Assembly: GCA_016185425.1 (NCBI GenBank)
Contig: JACPNQ010000030.1
Coordinates: forward strand, 1-64,000
From: Acidobacteriota bacterium
GTDB lineage: Bacteria > Acidobacteriota > Terriglobia > Bryobacterales > Bryobacteraceae
Direction: 5' to 3'
Length of the DNA: 64,000 nucleotides
The notes beneath the pieces were generated by a model. The model was not told the origin of the DNA and searched no databases. It saw only the letters and a list, made by a program, of their open reading frames with translations. Made by a program: the position numbers and the translations under genes. This document shows, piece after piece, positions 52,054 to 60,795 of the stretch. Each line of letters begins with the position of its first letter. Position 1 is the first letter of the stretch.

Positions 52054-52290
52054 ATGCGCACGACCGTGAGCTTGTCCGAGGAGGCACTACAACTCGTGAA
52101 AGCCATCGCCCACGACCGTAAGGAGAGTATGGGAACCGTGATGAGTGAACTGATCATGCGGGGCGCCAACAGCCCTGCGCCCGGCCACAACCCAGGGGAG
52201 ATCAAGCTCGTCAATGGTTGGCCTGTAGTGAGTTATGGGCACACGGTGACGTATGACGAGGTACGGGATTTCCTGGCCGGAGATGAGTAG
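52054..52290 (+). CDS. vapB: VapB-type ribbon-helix-helix antitoxin
   Basis: A 78-residue protein. The N-terminus MRTTVSLSEEALQLVKAIA with DRKESMGTVMSELIMRG is a ribbon-helix-helix DNA-binding domain. The C-terminal WPVVSYGHTVTYDEVRDFL should bind the toxin. The stop overlaps the VapC start by 8 nt, so translation is coupled. A palindrome set just upstream is the likely operator. The pair looks intact, in contrast to the decayed module at 29 kb. Confidence 0.82.
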   Translation: MRTTVSLSEEALQLVKAIAHDRKESMGTVMSELIMRGANSPAPGHNPGEIKLVNGWPVVSYGHTVTYDEVRDFLAGDE

Positions 52291-52687
52291 CAGAGTCTAT
52301 CTGTTGGACACGAGTGTTCTAATCGCCTCCAGCACAACGGATCATGCGATGCATGATCGGGCGATTGGATGGATCAACCGGCGGCATCCGCACTTTGCCA
52401 CTTGCCCGATCACGCAGGGCGCCCTGGTGCGATATCACTGCTTAGCCGGAGGGCCGAACTCGATAACGACGGCGAAGGAGGTTCTGCGCAATATCGTTGC
52501 GCGGCCGGGTCACGTCTTCTGGCCTGATGACATTTCCTATGCAGTCCTTCCGGTGCGCGGATTGCGCGGGCACAAGCAGGTGACGGATTTTTACCTGGTA
52601 GCGCTCGCCGGGAAAAACGGAGGGCGAGTGGCGACGATGGACGAGTCGCTCGCGGCATTCTTTCCAGAAGTCTGCGAACTGATCTAA
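52283..52687 (+). CDS. vapC: VapC-type PIN-domain toxin
   Basis: A 134-residue PIN ribonuclease: VYLLDTSVLIASST (first Asp), a Gln-Gly-Ala segment in place of the usual Glu helix start (CPITQGALVRY), HKQVTDFYLVALA (Asp) and GRVATMDESLAAFF (Asp, Glu). All but one acidic position are visible; the Gln at the Glu site is seen in this VapC subgroup (TA family 'TQGALVR'). The ATG at 52283 overlaps the vapB stop. The 3' end overlaps the convergent VWA gene by 4 nt. Confidence 0.85.
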   Translation: MSSRVYLLDTSVLIASSTTDHAMHDRAIGWINRRHPHFATCPITQGALVRYHCLAGGPNSITTAKEVLRNIVARPGHVFWPDDISYAVLPVRGLRGHKQVTDFYLVALAGKNGGRVATMDESLAAFFPEVCELI

Positions 52688-55188
52688 ATTCCCGCCGAGG
52701 CGATGGCGGTTTGCCACTTCTCCGGCAGAATGCTGCGCCATTTACGAACGACGAGTTCGAGCAGGTTCGCGACGACAGCGAATGCCAGCAGGCCTGGCCA
52801 AAGGCGAGTGGTAGATGGCACGCTGCGGCCCTGGGGATCGAAGACTTGTTTGGGGCCTGGGTTGTAACGCCCACCAGTGAAGCCGGCCATCTGGCGGAGC
52901 AGCGGCTCGTTATTACCGAAGTCGGCGAGTTCGACCTCCTGGCGATAGTAGCCTGTTTCCGGGAAGACGCGGCTGTCCTCCACCGGACGGATGCGGAACA
53001 GGCCTTGGCGCGCGCCGATGCTAACGTGGCCTTTGTAGAGACCATCACCGGCCTTCCGCACATCAATGGGCTGGCGGAAATTATCGGGGCCAAGGATGAA
53101 GATGGGCGGCACGGTTTTCGGATCGGGGATGTTTCGGGCGAGACGGTATGTCACGTCGAGGCCGCCGTTGACGGGGTCGAACTCGGCGGTGGCTTCGCCG
53201 GCGTGGGCGTGCGGAAGAATGTCGCGGAAGAGATTGGCCCAGAGGCGGTCGAACCCTTTCCAAGCAAGCCACGGCTCGGCCCAGCGGTTCTTCGCGTCCG
53301 AGGTGAAGACAGTAGCGCGGCCGAGGCCGTACTGCCAACGGACGAGAAGCGGGTCCTTTTTGTCGATGCTGAGGATGGTCTCCGCGGTCGGTTTGGCGAT
53401 GAATTTTGTATAGCCCTTCAGCGCGGGTGCGGATTCGATGCCAACACCGTCGAGTACTTCGGTCTGGCGATCGACGACGGGAAGGATCGCCTTCTCGATT
53501 GCAGTGGAGCCGGTGAATTCCATCACATCCTTGAGCAGGATCTGTTCGAGGCCAGCGGGATCGTTGAGGAAGTAAGACTTGCCTTTGGAGAAGGCCGCGA
53601 TCTTTTCGAGGTAGGCGCGATTGACGTCCTGGCCGAGGCCGACGGCGGAGATCGTAATATTCTGCGTGATGGCTTCCTTGGCGAGGGATAGACTATCGCC
53701 CTCCTCAGAGATGCCGTCGGTGAGGAGCACAATGTGCTTGAACGTGGCCTTGACGGGGATGGTCTTGCGGTAGGCTTCCGTGAGCGCGGGCGCGATCTGG
53801 GTGCCGCCGTCGGGGGTGATGCCGGCGACAAGGCGTTTGATGAGAGTCCTGTCCTCGGCTTTGCGAATCGGCACAGCCCATTGGAAGGAGTTGTCGAAGA
53901 TGAGGACGCCGACCATGTCGACCGATCGCAGGTTCTCGATAACGCCGATGGAGGCGACGCGAGCGAGCTCCATTTTGCGGCCTTCCATGGAGGACGACTT
54001 GTCGACGATGAGAACGACGCAGGTGCCCTCGGGCGAGCGCGGCGGCGCGAGCTTGGCGGGGAGCACGCGATCCATGGCGTCTTCCTGCTTCTTGCCTTCG
54101 AGATAGGTCATGCGCTCGCCGCCAATGAGCATCAAGCCGCCGCCCTGCTTAACCCAGGCTTCGACGGCGTCTTTGTCGCCGGCAGGAATGTTCTCGATGT
54201 CGTAATTGTTGAGCAGGAGGAGCTGGAAGTCGTCGAGCTTTGAGGTGTCGAGAGAGTTCGACATCAGCACGTCGTACTGCGCGGCGGCGAGGACCCCAAA
54301 GAGGTGCTTTTCACTGCCCGAGGGATCCTGTGTGACGAACAAGGCACGTGGGCGGCGGAGAGAAATCGACTGTGCGAAACGGACTTCGCCAAGTTCCTGG
54401 GAGCGTATGGCGCCGGAGATGTCGATGGCGCCGGGGACGTTCAGTGCGACGTGGACGCGGACGCGATTGAGACCTTGTTCGAGCTGGACTTGATTGTTGC
54501 CGAGGGGCTTGCCTTCGGCGGTGAGGACCACTTCCGCAGCGGCGCGGCGCGGCGCTTCTATAGTGATGTCGATGGGGAAGCGATCGCCTGTGAAGGCGCG
54601 CATGGGAAGGAAGACGGACTCGAGACGAAGGTCGGGCTTCGGGCGGCCGGCGAGTGGAATGATGTCGATGGGAATATTGAGCTGCCGCGCCTGGTAGAGA
54701 GAGCGCGTGACGCTGCCCTTATTCTCCTTGCCGTCGCTCATCAGCAGGACCCGCGGCACCAAGCCTTCGGGCATGGCGGCGAGCGCCTCGCGGAGAGCGG
54801 CTTCGAGATCGGTGCCACGGCCGCTTTCGCCCGCGGTACGGCCGATGGCGCCGCGCTGCTCTTCGGCGCTGAGAGCGCGCGTAGCGCGGGCAAAGGGAAT
54901 GACCTTCAACCAATTGCGGCCGCGCTCGGATTCGATTTGTTTAGCGAGGCGGTTGGCGCGGGCAAGATCGGCGTCGGAGACGGACCCGGAGGTATCAACG
55001 AGGAGGGCGACAGCGCTCTTCGATTCCGACGAGTTGATGGCGGGCTCGGCGAGGGCGACAAGGATGGCGGCGAGGGAGAGGGCTTTGAGGATGAGGTTCG
55101 TCCGTTGCCGGCCGGCACGCCACTCCCAGAAGAGCCATGCCAGCGGGATCCAGGCGATTGCGAGTATCCATGCGCGTTCAAACGTCAT
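52684..55188 (-). CDS. Membrane protein with two VWA domains and a glutamine-amidotransferase-like domain
   Basis: An 834-residue protein. Two N-terminal membrane helices (ILAIAWIPLAWLFW; ALSLAAILVALA) precede VWA domain 1 (LLVDTSGSVSDADL, a MIDAS metal site). A class I glutamine-amidotransferase-like segment (LLLNNYDIENIPAG, KQGGGLMLIGGERM) follows, then VWA domain 2 (LIVDKSSSMEGRKMEL), a beta-rich region and a C-terminal helix (LWPGLLAFAVVANLLELVV). It is the last gene of a MoxR-DUF58-BatA-VWA operon; such operons are linked to chaperone-like assembly and stress tolerance. It overlaps the BatA gene by 4 nt. Confidence 0.86.
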   Translation of the reverse strand: MTFERAWILAIAWIPLAWLFWEWRAGRQRTNLILKALSLAAILVALAEPAINSSESKSAVALLVDTSGSVSDADLARANRLAKQIESERGRNWLKVIPFARATRALSAEEQRGAIGRTAGESGRGTDLEAALREALAAMPEGLVPRVLLMSDGKENKGSVTRSLYQARQLNIPIDIIPLAGRPKPDLRLESVFLPMRAFTGDRFPIDITIEAPRRAAAEVVLTAEGKPLGNNQVQLEQGLNRVRVHVALNVPGAIDISGAIRSQELGEVRFAQSISLRRPRALFVTQDPSGSEKHLFGVLAAAQYDVLMSNSLDTSKLDDFQLLLLNNYDIENIPAGDKDAVEAWVKQGGGLMLIGGERMTYLEGKKQEDAMDRVLPAKLAPPRSPEGTCVVLIVDKSSSMEGRKMELARVASIGVIENLRSVDMVGVLIFDNSFQWAVPIRKAEDRTLIKRLVAGITPDGGTQIAPALTEAYRKTIPVKATFKHIVLLTDGISEEGDSLSLAKEAITQNITISAVGLGQDVNRAYLEKIAAFSKGKSYFLNDPAGLEQILLKDVMEFTGSTAIEKAILPVVDRQTEVLDGVGIESAPALKGYTKFIAKPTAETILSIDKKDPLLVRWQYGLGRATVFTSDAKNRWAEPWLAWKGFDRLWANLFRDILPHAHAGEATAEFDPVNGGLDVTYRLARNIPDPKTVPPIFILGPDNFRQPIDVRKAGDGLYKGHVSIGARQGLFRIRPVEDSRVFPETGYYRQEVELADFGNNEPLLRQMAGFTGGRYNPGPKQVFDPQGRSVPSTTRLWPGLLAFAVVANLLELVVRKWRSILPEKWQTAIASAGI

Positions 55189-57101
55189 GAGGCCTTCCGG
55201 AACGGCGCGGTAAAGCGGTTGAAGAATTCAATGGGCGTTGCGGCGGCGCGAGAGCGAAGGCGGAGACGGCCAAAGAGAAGCCATTCGGCGAGGATGAGGA
55301 CAGCGCCGAGGAGGGCTAGCCAAGGCCAGAGATCCCGCACGGGCGAGGACGAACCGGCGATGCGGCCGAGCCCACGCCGGATCTTTGCGGGGGCTTCCCA
55401 GGCGCTATCGCCGACATCGGGCAGAGAGAGCGAGTAGACCGTTTCCTGGAACCCGGTGCGAACACGGACATTCCCTCGCGTGGCCGAGTAGAACTGCAGC
55501 GTGTTTTCGGAGACGGAAAACGGGAGAGGCTGTTGGTCCTCGCCGGTGACCTGGATGGAGGCGGGGTCGGTATGGGGATCGAGCGCGACCTTAACAGTGC
55601 CGACGCTCTCGCCGTCCAGTTCCCAGCGGCGCAGCGCTTCCGGCGCCATCCATTCGAGGATGTTGGCCATGAGGAGCGGCGCGGCGAGCTCAAACTTCAA
55701 TGCGCCGAGTCCGGGGTGTACTCCAAGGAAGACGGCGCGGGGATTGGCTTGCGCGGCGACGAGGCTGCCACCGTCCGCTTCGGCGATCGGGTCGACGCCG
55801 GGGGATTGGACAAAGAGCGTCGCACCATCGAGCTTGAGATCGAGCGTTCGCAGACCCTGAGCGATGGGGTGCTCTGCGCGCCAGCGGGTGATATGCGCGC
55901 TGGTGTTGGACTTTGCGACAGCGAGAGGGGAGCCCTGCGGCGGCGGTGCAATCCACAGCGCGGGCCGCCTTGGACGTTGCGGCGGATAGAAACGATCGAT
56001 GATGACTATGTCGGAGGCGGTGTCGGGCTTAAAGGCTTCCGGCGGCGCATAGGAGGCGTTGATGCGCGGGTTGGCGGCCATCAGGGGGCGGAGCAACTCG
56101 GGCTGCCGAGTGAAGATGGCGACCTGGACCTGTTTCTGTTCGGGAATCTCGAGTAGGGCAATATTGTCATCGAGCAGTCCGTCGCGGACTTGGAGACGCG
56201 CTTCCATCCAGCCGGCCGACTTGGTGCGGAATTCGAAACGGGCGGTCTCTTCGGCTCCGGGCGCGATGATTAAACGGCTGGAGCCGATGGGCGCGTTGCC
56301 GAATGTGAGCATGAGCGGGACGGCTTCGGGCGCGCGGCCGAAGTTGCGGACGGCGACAAAGATTTCCCAGAGTTGAGCGTCGTTGGGCGAGCGGCGGAGG
56401 TGGAAGCGGCGGATACCGACATTTCGTTTAGGCTCCATGACCGGCAGCAGGCGGAGGGAGGCGGGAAGCGTGGCGGGGTCCGGAAGATCTGCCTGATTGG
56501 CGCGCCCGGCACCGGCGAGGACGATCTCACCGGTGCCCTGGCCGTGCTGGCGCTGCATGCGGCGGGCGAAATCGAAGGCCGCCTGGATATTCAGGGCCGA
56601 CGAGCCGGGCTGGGATTGAAGGATAGCCTGTTCGGCGACGGCTCGATTGGTTTCGAAGACGGTTGCGGGCGTGGGAAGAGCATCGGCGCGAACAACCATG
56701 ACGCGATCCGAACTGGGGAGGGCGCGGAGCCAGCGGATGGCGTGGACCTTGGCTTCGTCGATGAGGCGGCGCTGGGGATCGGACTTTGCGGCGGTCCAGG
56801 CGGAGGTGTCGAGGAGAAGGACATGATCGCGGGATGAGCGGTCCGGCGAGCCGAGGCGCAGTTGAGCAATGGCGGCCAGAAGGAGGCCCATGCCGATAAT
56901 CTGCATGATCATTGACCAGGGCTGCTGGATACGGCGGCGGTGTTTGGCTTCCGGCGGCTTCTCGCTGGGCCTCCAGAAGCGCATGGTGGCGACCTTGATT
57001 TTGCGCCGGGAGCGGTCCAGCAAATATAACGCCAGCACAGCACTGCTCACGGCGCCGAAGAGCGCGGTGAACTCGCCGAGACTGAGGTTAAAGAAGAACA
57101 C
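55185..57101 (-). CDS. BatA (aerotolerance) domain-containing membrane protein
   Basis: A 638-residue protein. The N-terminal BatA region has two membrane helices with a basic linker (LFGAVSSAVLALYLLDRSRRKIKV; RRIQQPWSMIMQIIGMGLL). A VWA-like domain lacking a full MIDAS site follows (VLLLDTSAWTAAKSDPQRR), then beta-sandwich modules and a last helix (LWPWLALLGAVLILAEWLLF). It probably acts with the neighbouring VWA protein and the MoxR ATPase at the membrane. The start is GTG directly after the DUF58 stop (TAGGTG). Confidence 0.82.
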   Translation of the reverse strand: MFFFNLSLGEFTALFGAVSSAVLALYLLDRSRRKIKVATMRFWRPSEKPPEAKHRRRIQQPWSMIMQIIGMGLLLAAIAQLRLGSPDRSSRDHVLLLDTSAWTAAKSDPQRRLIDEAKVHAIRWLRALPSSDRVMVVRADALPTPATVFETNRAVAEQAILQSQPGSSALNIQAAFDFARRMQRQHGQGTGEIVLAGAGRANQADLPDPATLPASLRLLPVMEPKRNVGIRRFHLRRSPNDAQLWEIFVAVRNFGRAPEAVPLMLTFGNAPIGSSRLIIAPGAEETARFEFRTKSAGWMEARLQVRDGLLDDNIALLEIPEQKQVQVAIFTRQPELLRPLMAANPRINASYAPPEAFKPDTASDIVIIDRFYPPQRPRRPALWIAPPPQGSPLAVAKSNTSAHITRWRAEHPIAQGLRTLDLKLDGATLFVQSPGVDPIAEADGGSLVAAQANPRAVFLGVHPGLGALKFELAAPLLMANILEWMAPEALRRWELDGESVGTVKVALDPHTDPASIQVTGEDQQPLPFSVSENTLQFYSATRGNVRVRTGFQETVYSLSLPDVGDSAWEAPAKIRRGLGRIAGSSSPVRDLWPWLALLGAVLILAEWLLFGRLRLRSRAAATPIEFFNRFTAPFRKAS

Positions 57102-57983
57102 CTATTGCATGCCTCTTGCTTCCACGAAGGAGCCGAATATGGCCTGCTCGATAGACGTGCTGGTCGGCAATCCGATATACCGGCCGCCCTTGCGGACGGC
57201 GAGTTCACGAATGGAACGGGCGTAATTGTCGAACGCGTCGACGTAGGCGTCGCGGGCTTCGTCGTCAAAGTTCAGTTTGACCGATTCTCCGGTCTCGGCG
57301 TCCTCCAACTCCAGTTCGCCGTTGTAGGGGGGCTTGCGGTCGTCGTCGCCCCAGAGGTGGATGATAAAGAGCTCGTGGCCGAAGTCGGCGAGATACTGGA
57401 CGGGCTTTTCACACTCCTGCTCGTCGAGGAAATCGGAGATCAGGATGACGAGGCCGCGCTGCGGGTATTCGGCGATGAACTGGCGGAGCGCCTGGGAAAA
57501 ATTGCTGCGGCCGCCGGGCTTGAGTTCTTCGAGGAAGTCGACGATGGGTCGGAAGCGATGACGTCCGCCGCCACAGGTGAGGGGGTCGTGGAGGCCGGAA
57601 TCAAAGGGTTGAAGGAGGATGGTCTCCAGGCGGACGAGGCCGACGTAGGCCAGGGAGGCGGCAAGGCGGCGGCCGAAGTCGAACTTCGTTGGCGCGCCGG
57701 TAGTCATAGAGGCGCTGGTGTCGAAGAGGATGCGGACGGGGACGCGGGGCTCAACCTGGAAAAGCTTGAGGATGAGCTTTTCCAGGCGCATATAGGCGCG
57801 CCAATTGACGGCACGGAGGTCGTCGCCCTGATGAAAGCCGCGATGATCAAGGAACTCCTGCCCAGCGCCGGCATAGCGGGACGCGTTATGGCCGCCGACG
57901 AGACCAGGGAACGACTTTTGCCAGTGCAGCGTGAGGCGCTCTAGCCGTTCCAGGAACTTCTGGTCGATAAGCGGTTCTGGCAT
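57102..57983 (-). CDS. DUF58 domain protein
   Basis: A 293-residue protein of the DUF58 family, VWA-related. Landmarks are GAGQEFLDHRGFHQGDDLRA followed by VNWRAYMRLEKL, and ILFDTSASM (MIDAS-like). Family members are encoded next to MoxR ATPases and are thought to be their partners or substrates. The gene lies 9 nt after moxR and is followed immediately by the BatA gene. Confidence 0.9.
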   Translation of the reverse strand: MPEPLIDQKFLERLERLTLHWQKSFPGLVGGHNASRYAGAGQEFLDHRGFHQGDDLRAVNWRAYMRLEKLILKLFQVEPRVPVRILFDTSASMTTGAPTKFDFGRRLAASLAYVGLVRLETILLQPFDSGLHDPLTCGGGRHRFRPIVDFLEELKPGGRSNFSQALRQFIAEYPQRGLVILISDFLDEQECEKPVQYLADFGHELFIIHLWGDDDRKPPYNGELELEDAETGESVKLNFDDEARDAYVDAFDNYARSIRELAVRKGGRYIGLPTSTSIEQAIFGSFVEARGMQ

Positions 57984-57992
57984 TCGGCGAAG

Positions 57993-58982
57993 TTAAGCAG
58001 CGGCCGCCGTGACGGTGCGCACAATCTCCTTGAGAACAGAGTCGGGGGTTTCGCCTTCGGCATGGGCATCGAAATTTGGGATGATGCGATGGCGAAGGAC
58101 GCTGGGAGCAATAGACTGGATGTCGGCGATGCTGAGCTGCATCCGGCCCTGCATAAGCGCGAGTACGCGGCCGCATTCCACGAGCGCCTGCGCACCGCGC
58201 GGCGATGCGCCATAGCGGATGTATTTGTTGGTGTGCGGGTGGGCGTGCGGTGTGTTCGGCTGGGTAGCCATCACAAGGCTGACGGCGTAGTCACGAACGT
58301 GCTGGGCAACAAGGACATGCCGGGCGACGTGACGGAGGCTGAGGATCTCCTCGCGGTCAACGATCTGATCGATCTCGATCTCTTCGCGGTGGAGAGAGTA
58401 TTCGACGATGCGGGCCAGTTCGTCCTTCGAAGGATAGCCGACGAGGATCTTCATAAGGAACCGGTCGAGTTGGGCTTCCGGCAAGGGGTAGGTGCCTTCC
58501 ATCTCGATGGGGTTCTGCGTGGCCATGACGAGGAACGGCGCTTCAAGCTCGTGCGTTGTGGTGCCGCTGGTAACGGTTCGTTCCTGCATGGCTTCGAGGA
58601 GCGCGGACTGGGTTTTGGGCGTGGCCCGGTTGATTTCGTCGGCCAGGACGAGGTGAGAAAAAATGGGTCCCGCCTGAAACCGAAGCGATTTGGTGCCGTT
58701 GGAGTCGGTTTCCATGATCATGGAGCCGACGATATCTCCGGGCATTAGGTCGGGTGTGAACTGGATGCGCGAGTAACGGAGGCGCAGGACACGGGAGAGG
58801 GTGCGGAGGAGGGTGGTTTTCCCGAGTCCGGGGACGCCTTCGAGCAGAACGTGACCGCCTGCGAGCAGGCAAATTAGAACTCCGTCGACCACATCCTGCT
58901 GGCCGACGATGATCTTGGCAATTTCCTTGCGGATACGGTCTAGCTTTCCGACCGCCTGTGCGACATCAGCTTCACTGAACAC
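57993..58982 (-). CDS. MoxR family AAA+ ATPase
   Basis: A 329-residue AAA_3 ATPase: Walker A in LLEGVPGLGKTTLLRTLS, Walker B in HLVLADEINRATPKTQSALL, sensor 1 in LVMATQNPIEMEGTYPLPEA, and the AAA lid further on with LRHRIIPNFDAHAEG. MoxR ATPases remodel or activate partner proteins, often by metal insertion, together with VWA proteins. The start is GTG. It heads a four-gene operon with DUF58, BatA and a double-VWA protein. Confidence 0.93.
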   Translation of the reverse strand: MFSEADVAQAVGKLDRIRKEIAKIIVGQQDVVDGVLICLLAGGHVLLEGVPGLGKTTLLRTLSRVLRLRYSRIQFTPDLMPGDIVGSMIMETDSNGTKSLRFQAGPIFSHLVLADEINRATPKTQSALLEAMQERTVTSGTTTHELEAPFLVMATQNPIEMEGTYPLPEAQLDRFLMKILVGYPSKDELARIVEYSLHREEIEIDQIVDREEILSLRHVARHVLVAQHVRDYAVSLVMATQPNTPHAHPHTNKYIRYGASPRGAQALVECGRVLALMQGRMQLSIADIQSIAPSVLRHRIIPNFDAHAEGETPDSVLKEIVRTVTAAAA

Positions 58983-59046
58983 TTATTCATTCTAAGACAG
59001 GACCATGACGGTGAATGGGCCGATTGTCACGAAGTGACGCGTAAAC

Positions 59047-59076
59047 AAAGAAAACGGCGCGAACGAGGTCGCGCCG
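59047..59076 (-). terminator. Intrinsic terminator of the small membrane protein gene
   Basis: An 8-bp perfect stem, CGGCGCGA (59055-59062) and TCGCGCCG (59069-59076) with a 6-nt loop. Read on the minus strand it is followed by TTTTCTTTG. It sits about 30 nt after the stop of the 59108-59554 gene and separates it from moxR. Confidence 0.75.
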
Positions 59077-59107
59077 ATGTTTCCATGGGTAGAATGGTCG
59101 CTGCGTT

Positions 59108-59554
59108 CTACGAACGGGCAGTCGCCAGATGGTCGCCACACTCGCCAGCGATATAGCCGACGATGAGCCCCATTTCCCGGAGCGCGTGTTGCGCGCGCGG
59201 GCCAGCGATGGTACGCGTTGCGCCGTACCATGCTTTCATAAGTCGATAATCCAGCATAAGCATCCGGCACTCGAGCGAGTGTCCCGTTGTCTGGACAACC
59301 GGACATTTGGACAGCAGGGACATAACGAGGTCGAGATCCCGGTCCAGCAGATCCTTCACCCGATCCATGTCTTCCGCCGATCCGGCCCGTGCCAGCGACT
59401 CCTCTACAGAGCCGAAGGACAGTTCGTTCTGCAACGCAAACTCATGCGCGTGCTCCTCATTCCAATTGGACTCGAGGATCAGCACACAGGAGTAGCGGAA
59501 CCAGTAAACGAACATCGCCAGAGAGAGGATGATGATCACAACAGATGTAACCAT
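59108..59554 (-). CDS. Small membrane-anchored hypothetical protein
   Basis: A 148-residue protein with one N-terminal membrane helix (VTSVVIIILSLAMFVYWFRY) and a cytoplasmic helical body (ALQNELSFGSVEESLARAG, AEDMDRVKDLLDRDLDLVM, LECRMLMLDYRLMKAWYGA). No domain is recognised. It has its own terminator downstream and 134 nt without a gene upstream, so it is probably transcribed alone. The function is unknown. Confidence 0.7.
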   Translation of the reverse strand: MVTSVVIIILSLAMFVYWFRYSCVLILESNWNEEHAHEFALQNELSFGSVEESLARAGSAEDMDRVKDLLDRDLDLVMSLLSKCPVVQTTGHSLECRMLMLDYRLMKAWYGATRTIAGPRAQHALREMGLIVGYIAGECGDHLATARS

Positions 59555-59688
59555 TGTTCTTTCCCGACTAACGTTGTGTTAAACCGCTCCGCCAAGTACT
59601 GGTTGTACTGGGCTTCATGAGAAGTATATCGGTCTGGCGAGTAAGGAGCAATGAGAAAGGACAGTAGTAGGGCAATTTTGCAAATGGA

Positions 59689-60285
59689 CTACGTCCTCTC
59701 GGCGAGGGGTACCGTCTCATTTTCGAACAACATGTGGGTGGGGGCGATGCCGCGCAGTTCGCAATCCCTGAGGTAAAGGCGGGCGTAGCTGAGGTTCACG
59801 TAATCAGAGTCGGAATAGCCGAGTCGCGTTGCAAAATTGTCGATCCAGAAGGCAGGACCTTCTATTTCCATATACGTGCCGATGGGCGTTTCGTCGACCA
59901 TGACGATGCCTTCTTCGCCCGGGATCGCCCATTCGGTGCGGTATTTTTCGTAGCGGAAACGGGGGATGTAGCCCAGGCGTTCGAGGATGAGTCCGAGATT
60001 CCCGGGGTGCGCCACGGCGACTTCCAGCTCTTCGCGTTCCTTGTGACGTGTGATGGTGGCGGGACCCTTGTAGGTGAAAATGGATTCTCCGCCCGCCTGG
60101 CGGATACGGATCAGTTCGCCGCGGGCGCGGAGAGCGGCATTGGCCGTGTCATAGATGACGTTGGACTCGAAGACCCGGGGGTGCAGGACTTGGAAACCGA
60201 GGGTCCGGAGGCGCGATTCGAGTTCCTGGAGATTGGGTACAGCGACCTTAATCTCATTTTCTTTATTGAGCACCCCGACTGCCAT
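59689..60285 (-). CDS. CYTH-domain protein (class IV adenylate cyclase/thiamine triphosphatase-like)
   Basis: A 198-residue single-domain protein. KENEIKV near the start is the ExExK signature of CYTH triphosphate tunnel enzymes. RARGELIRIRQAGGESIFTY and GPATITRHKEREELEV give the basic and acidic residues that line the tunnel. MVDETPIGTYMEIEGP is the metal-binding later strand. The family includes CyaB-type adenylate cyclases and thiamine or inorganic triphosphatases; the subgroup cannot be told here. It is transcribed away from tRNA-Arg. Confidence 0.86.
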   Translation of the reverse strand: MAVGVLNKENEIKVAVPNLQELESRLRTLGFQVLHPRVFESNVIYDTANAALRARGELIRIRQAGGESIFTYKGPATITRHKEREELEVAVAHPGNLGLILERLGYIPRFRYEKYRTEWAIPGEEGIVMVDETPIGTYMEIEGPAFWIDNFATRLGYSDSDYVNLSYARLYLRDCELRGIAPTHMLFENETVPLAERT

Positions 60286-60335
60286 GCAGCCATAGTAGCA
60301 GCGGTTGTGCTACTCTGCCATACGTCGGTGAATAG

Positions 60336-60412
60336 GCGCCCGTAGCTCAGTTGGATAGAGCATCTGGCTTCGAACCAGAGGGCCGGGAGTTCGAATCTCT
60401 CCGGGCGCACCA
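60336..60412 (+). tRNA. tRNA-Arg (anticodon UCG)
   Basis: The acceptor GCGCCCG (60336-60342) pairs with CGGGCGC (60402-60408), and discriminator A plus an encoded CCA follow. The D arm has GCTCAGTTGGATAGAGC. The anticodon stem TCTGG/CCAGA holds loop CTTCGAA, giving anticodon TCG (decodes CGA). The T arm contains TTCGAAT. All elements are standard. No integrase gene or att repeat lies next to it. Confidence 0.96.
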
Positions 60413-60429
60413 CCTTCGTGATTGGCGGG

Positions 60430-60786
60430 TTATTTCGCGGCGGCGAACTGACGGATGGAATCATCCAGCGTTGCATCCATGTGCATCATTCCGTCGACGC
60501 GCGTGATTTTCAGCACGTGGAGAACGCGATCACCGACGCCGGCGAGGCGAAGCTCACCACCGGAGTTGTTTGCCTTGCCGTGGCAGCCCACCAGGATGCC
60601 GATGCCGGCACTATCGACGAACGAAACCTCCTTCAGGTCCAGCACGATGCGATTCTGGCGGTTCTTGATGAGCTCTTCGACGGCGGACTCAAAGCTCTGC
60701 GATTCGCGGCCAAGCGTGATGCTGCCGGCAAGGGTGAATATCTCGATTCCCGACTCGAGGGAGCTGCGTACGATTTTCAGCGGCAT
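60430..60786 (-). CDS. STAS-domain anti-anti-sigma factor-like protein
   Basis: A 118-residue STAS domain: IFTLAGSITLGRESQSFESA, then NRIVLDLKEVSFVDSAGIGI, where the Ser of VDSAG is the phosphorylated residue in SpoIIAA/RsbV proteins. The unphosphorylated form releases a sigma factor from its anti-sigma kinase. No RsbW-type kinase or partner sigma gene is adjacent. The gene is separated from the epimerase gene by 9 nt and shares its direction. Confidence 0.9.
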   Translation of the reverse strand: MPLKIVRSSLESGIEIFTLAGSITLGRESQSFESAVEELIKNRQNRIVLDLKEVSFVDSAGIGILVGCHGKANNSGGELRLAGVGDRVLHVLKITRVDGMMHMDATLDDSIRQFAAAK

Positions 60787-60795
60787 GATTCTCCT

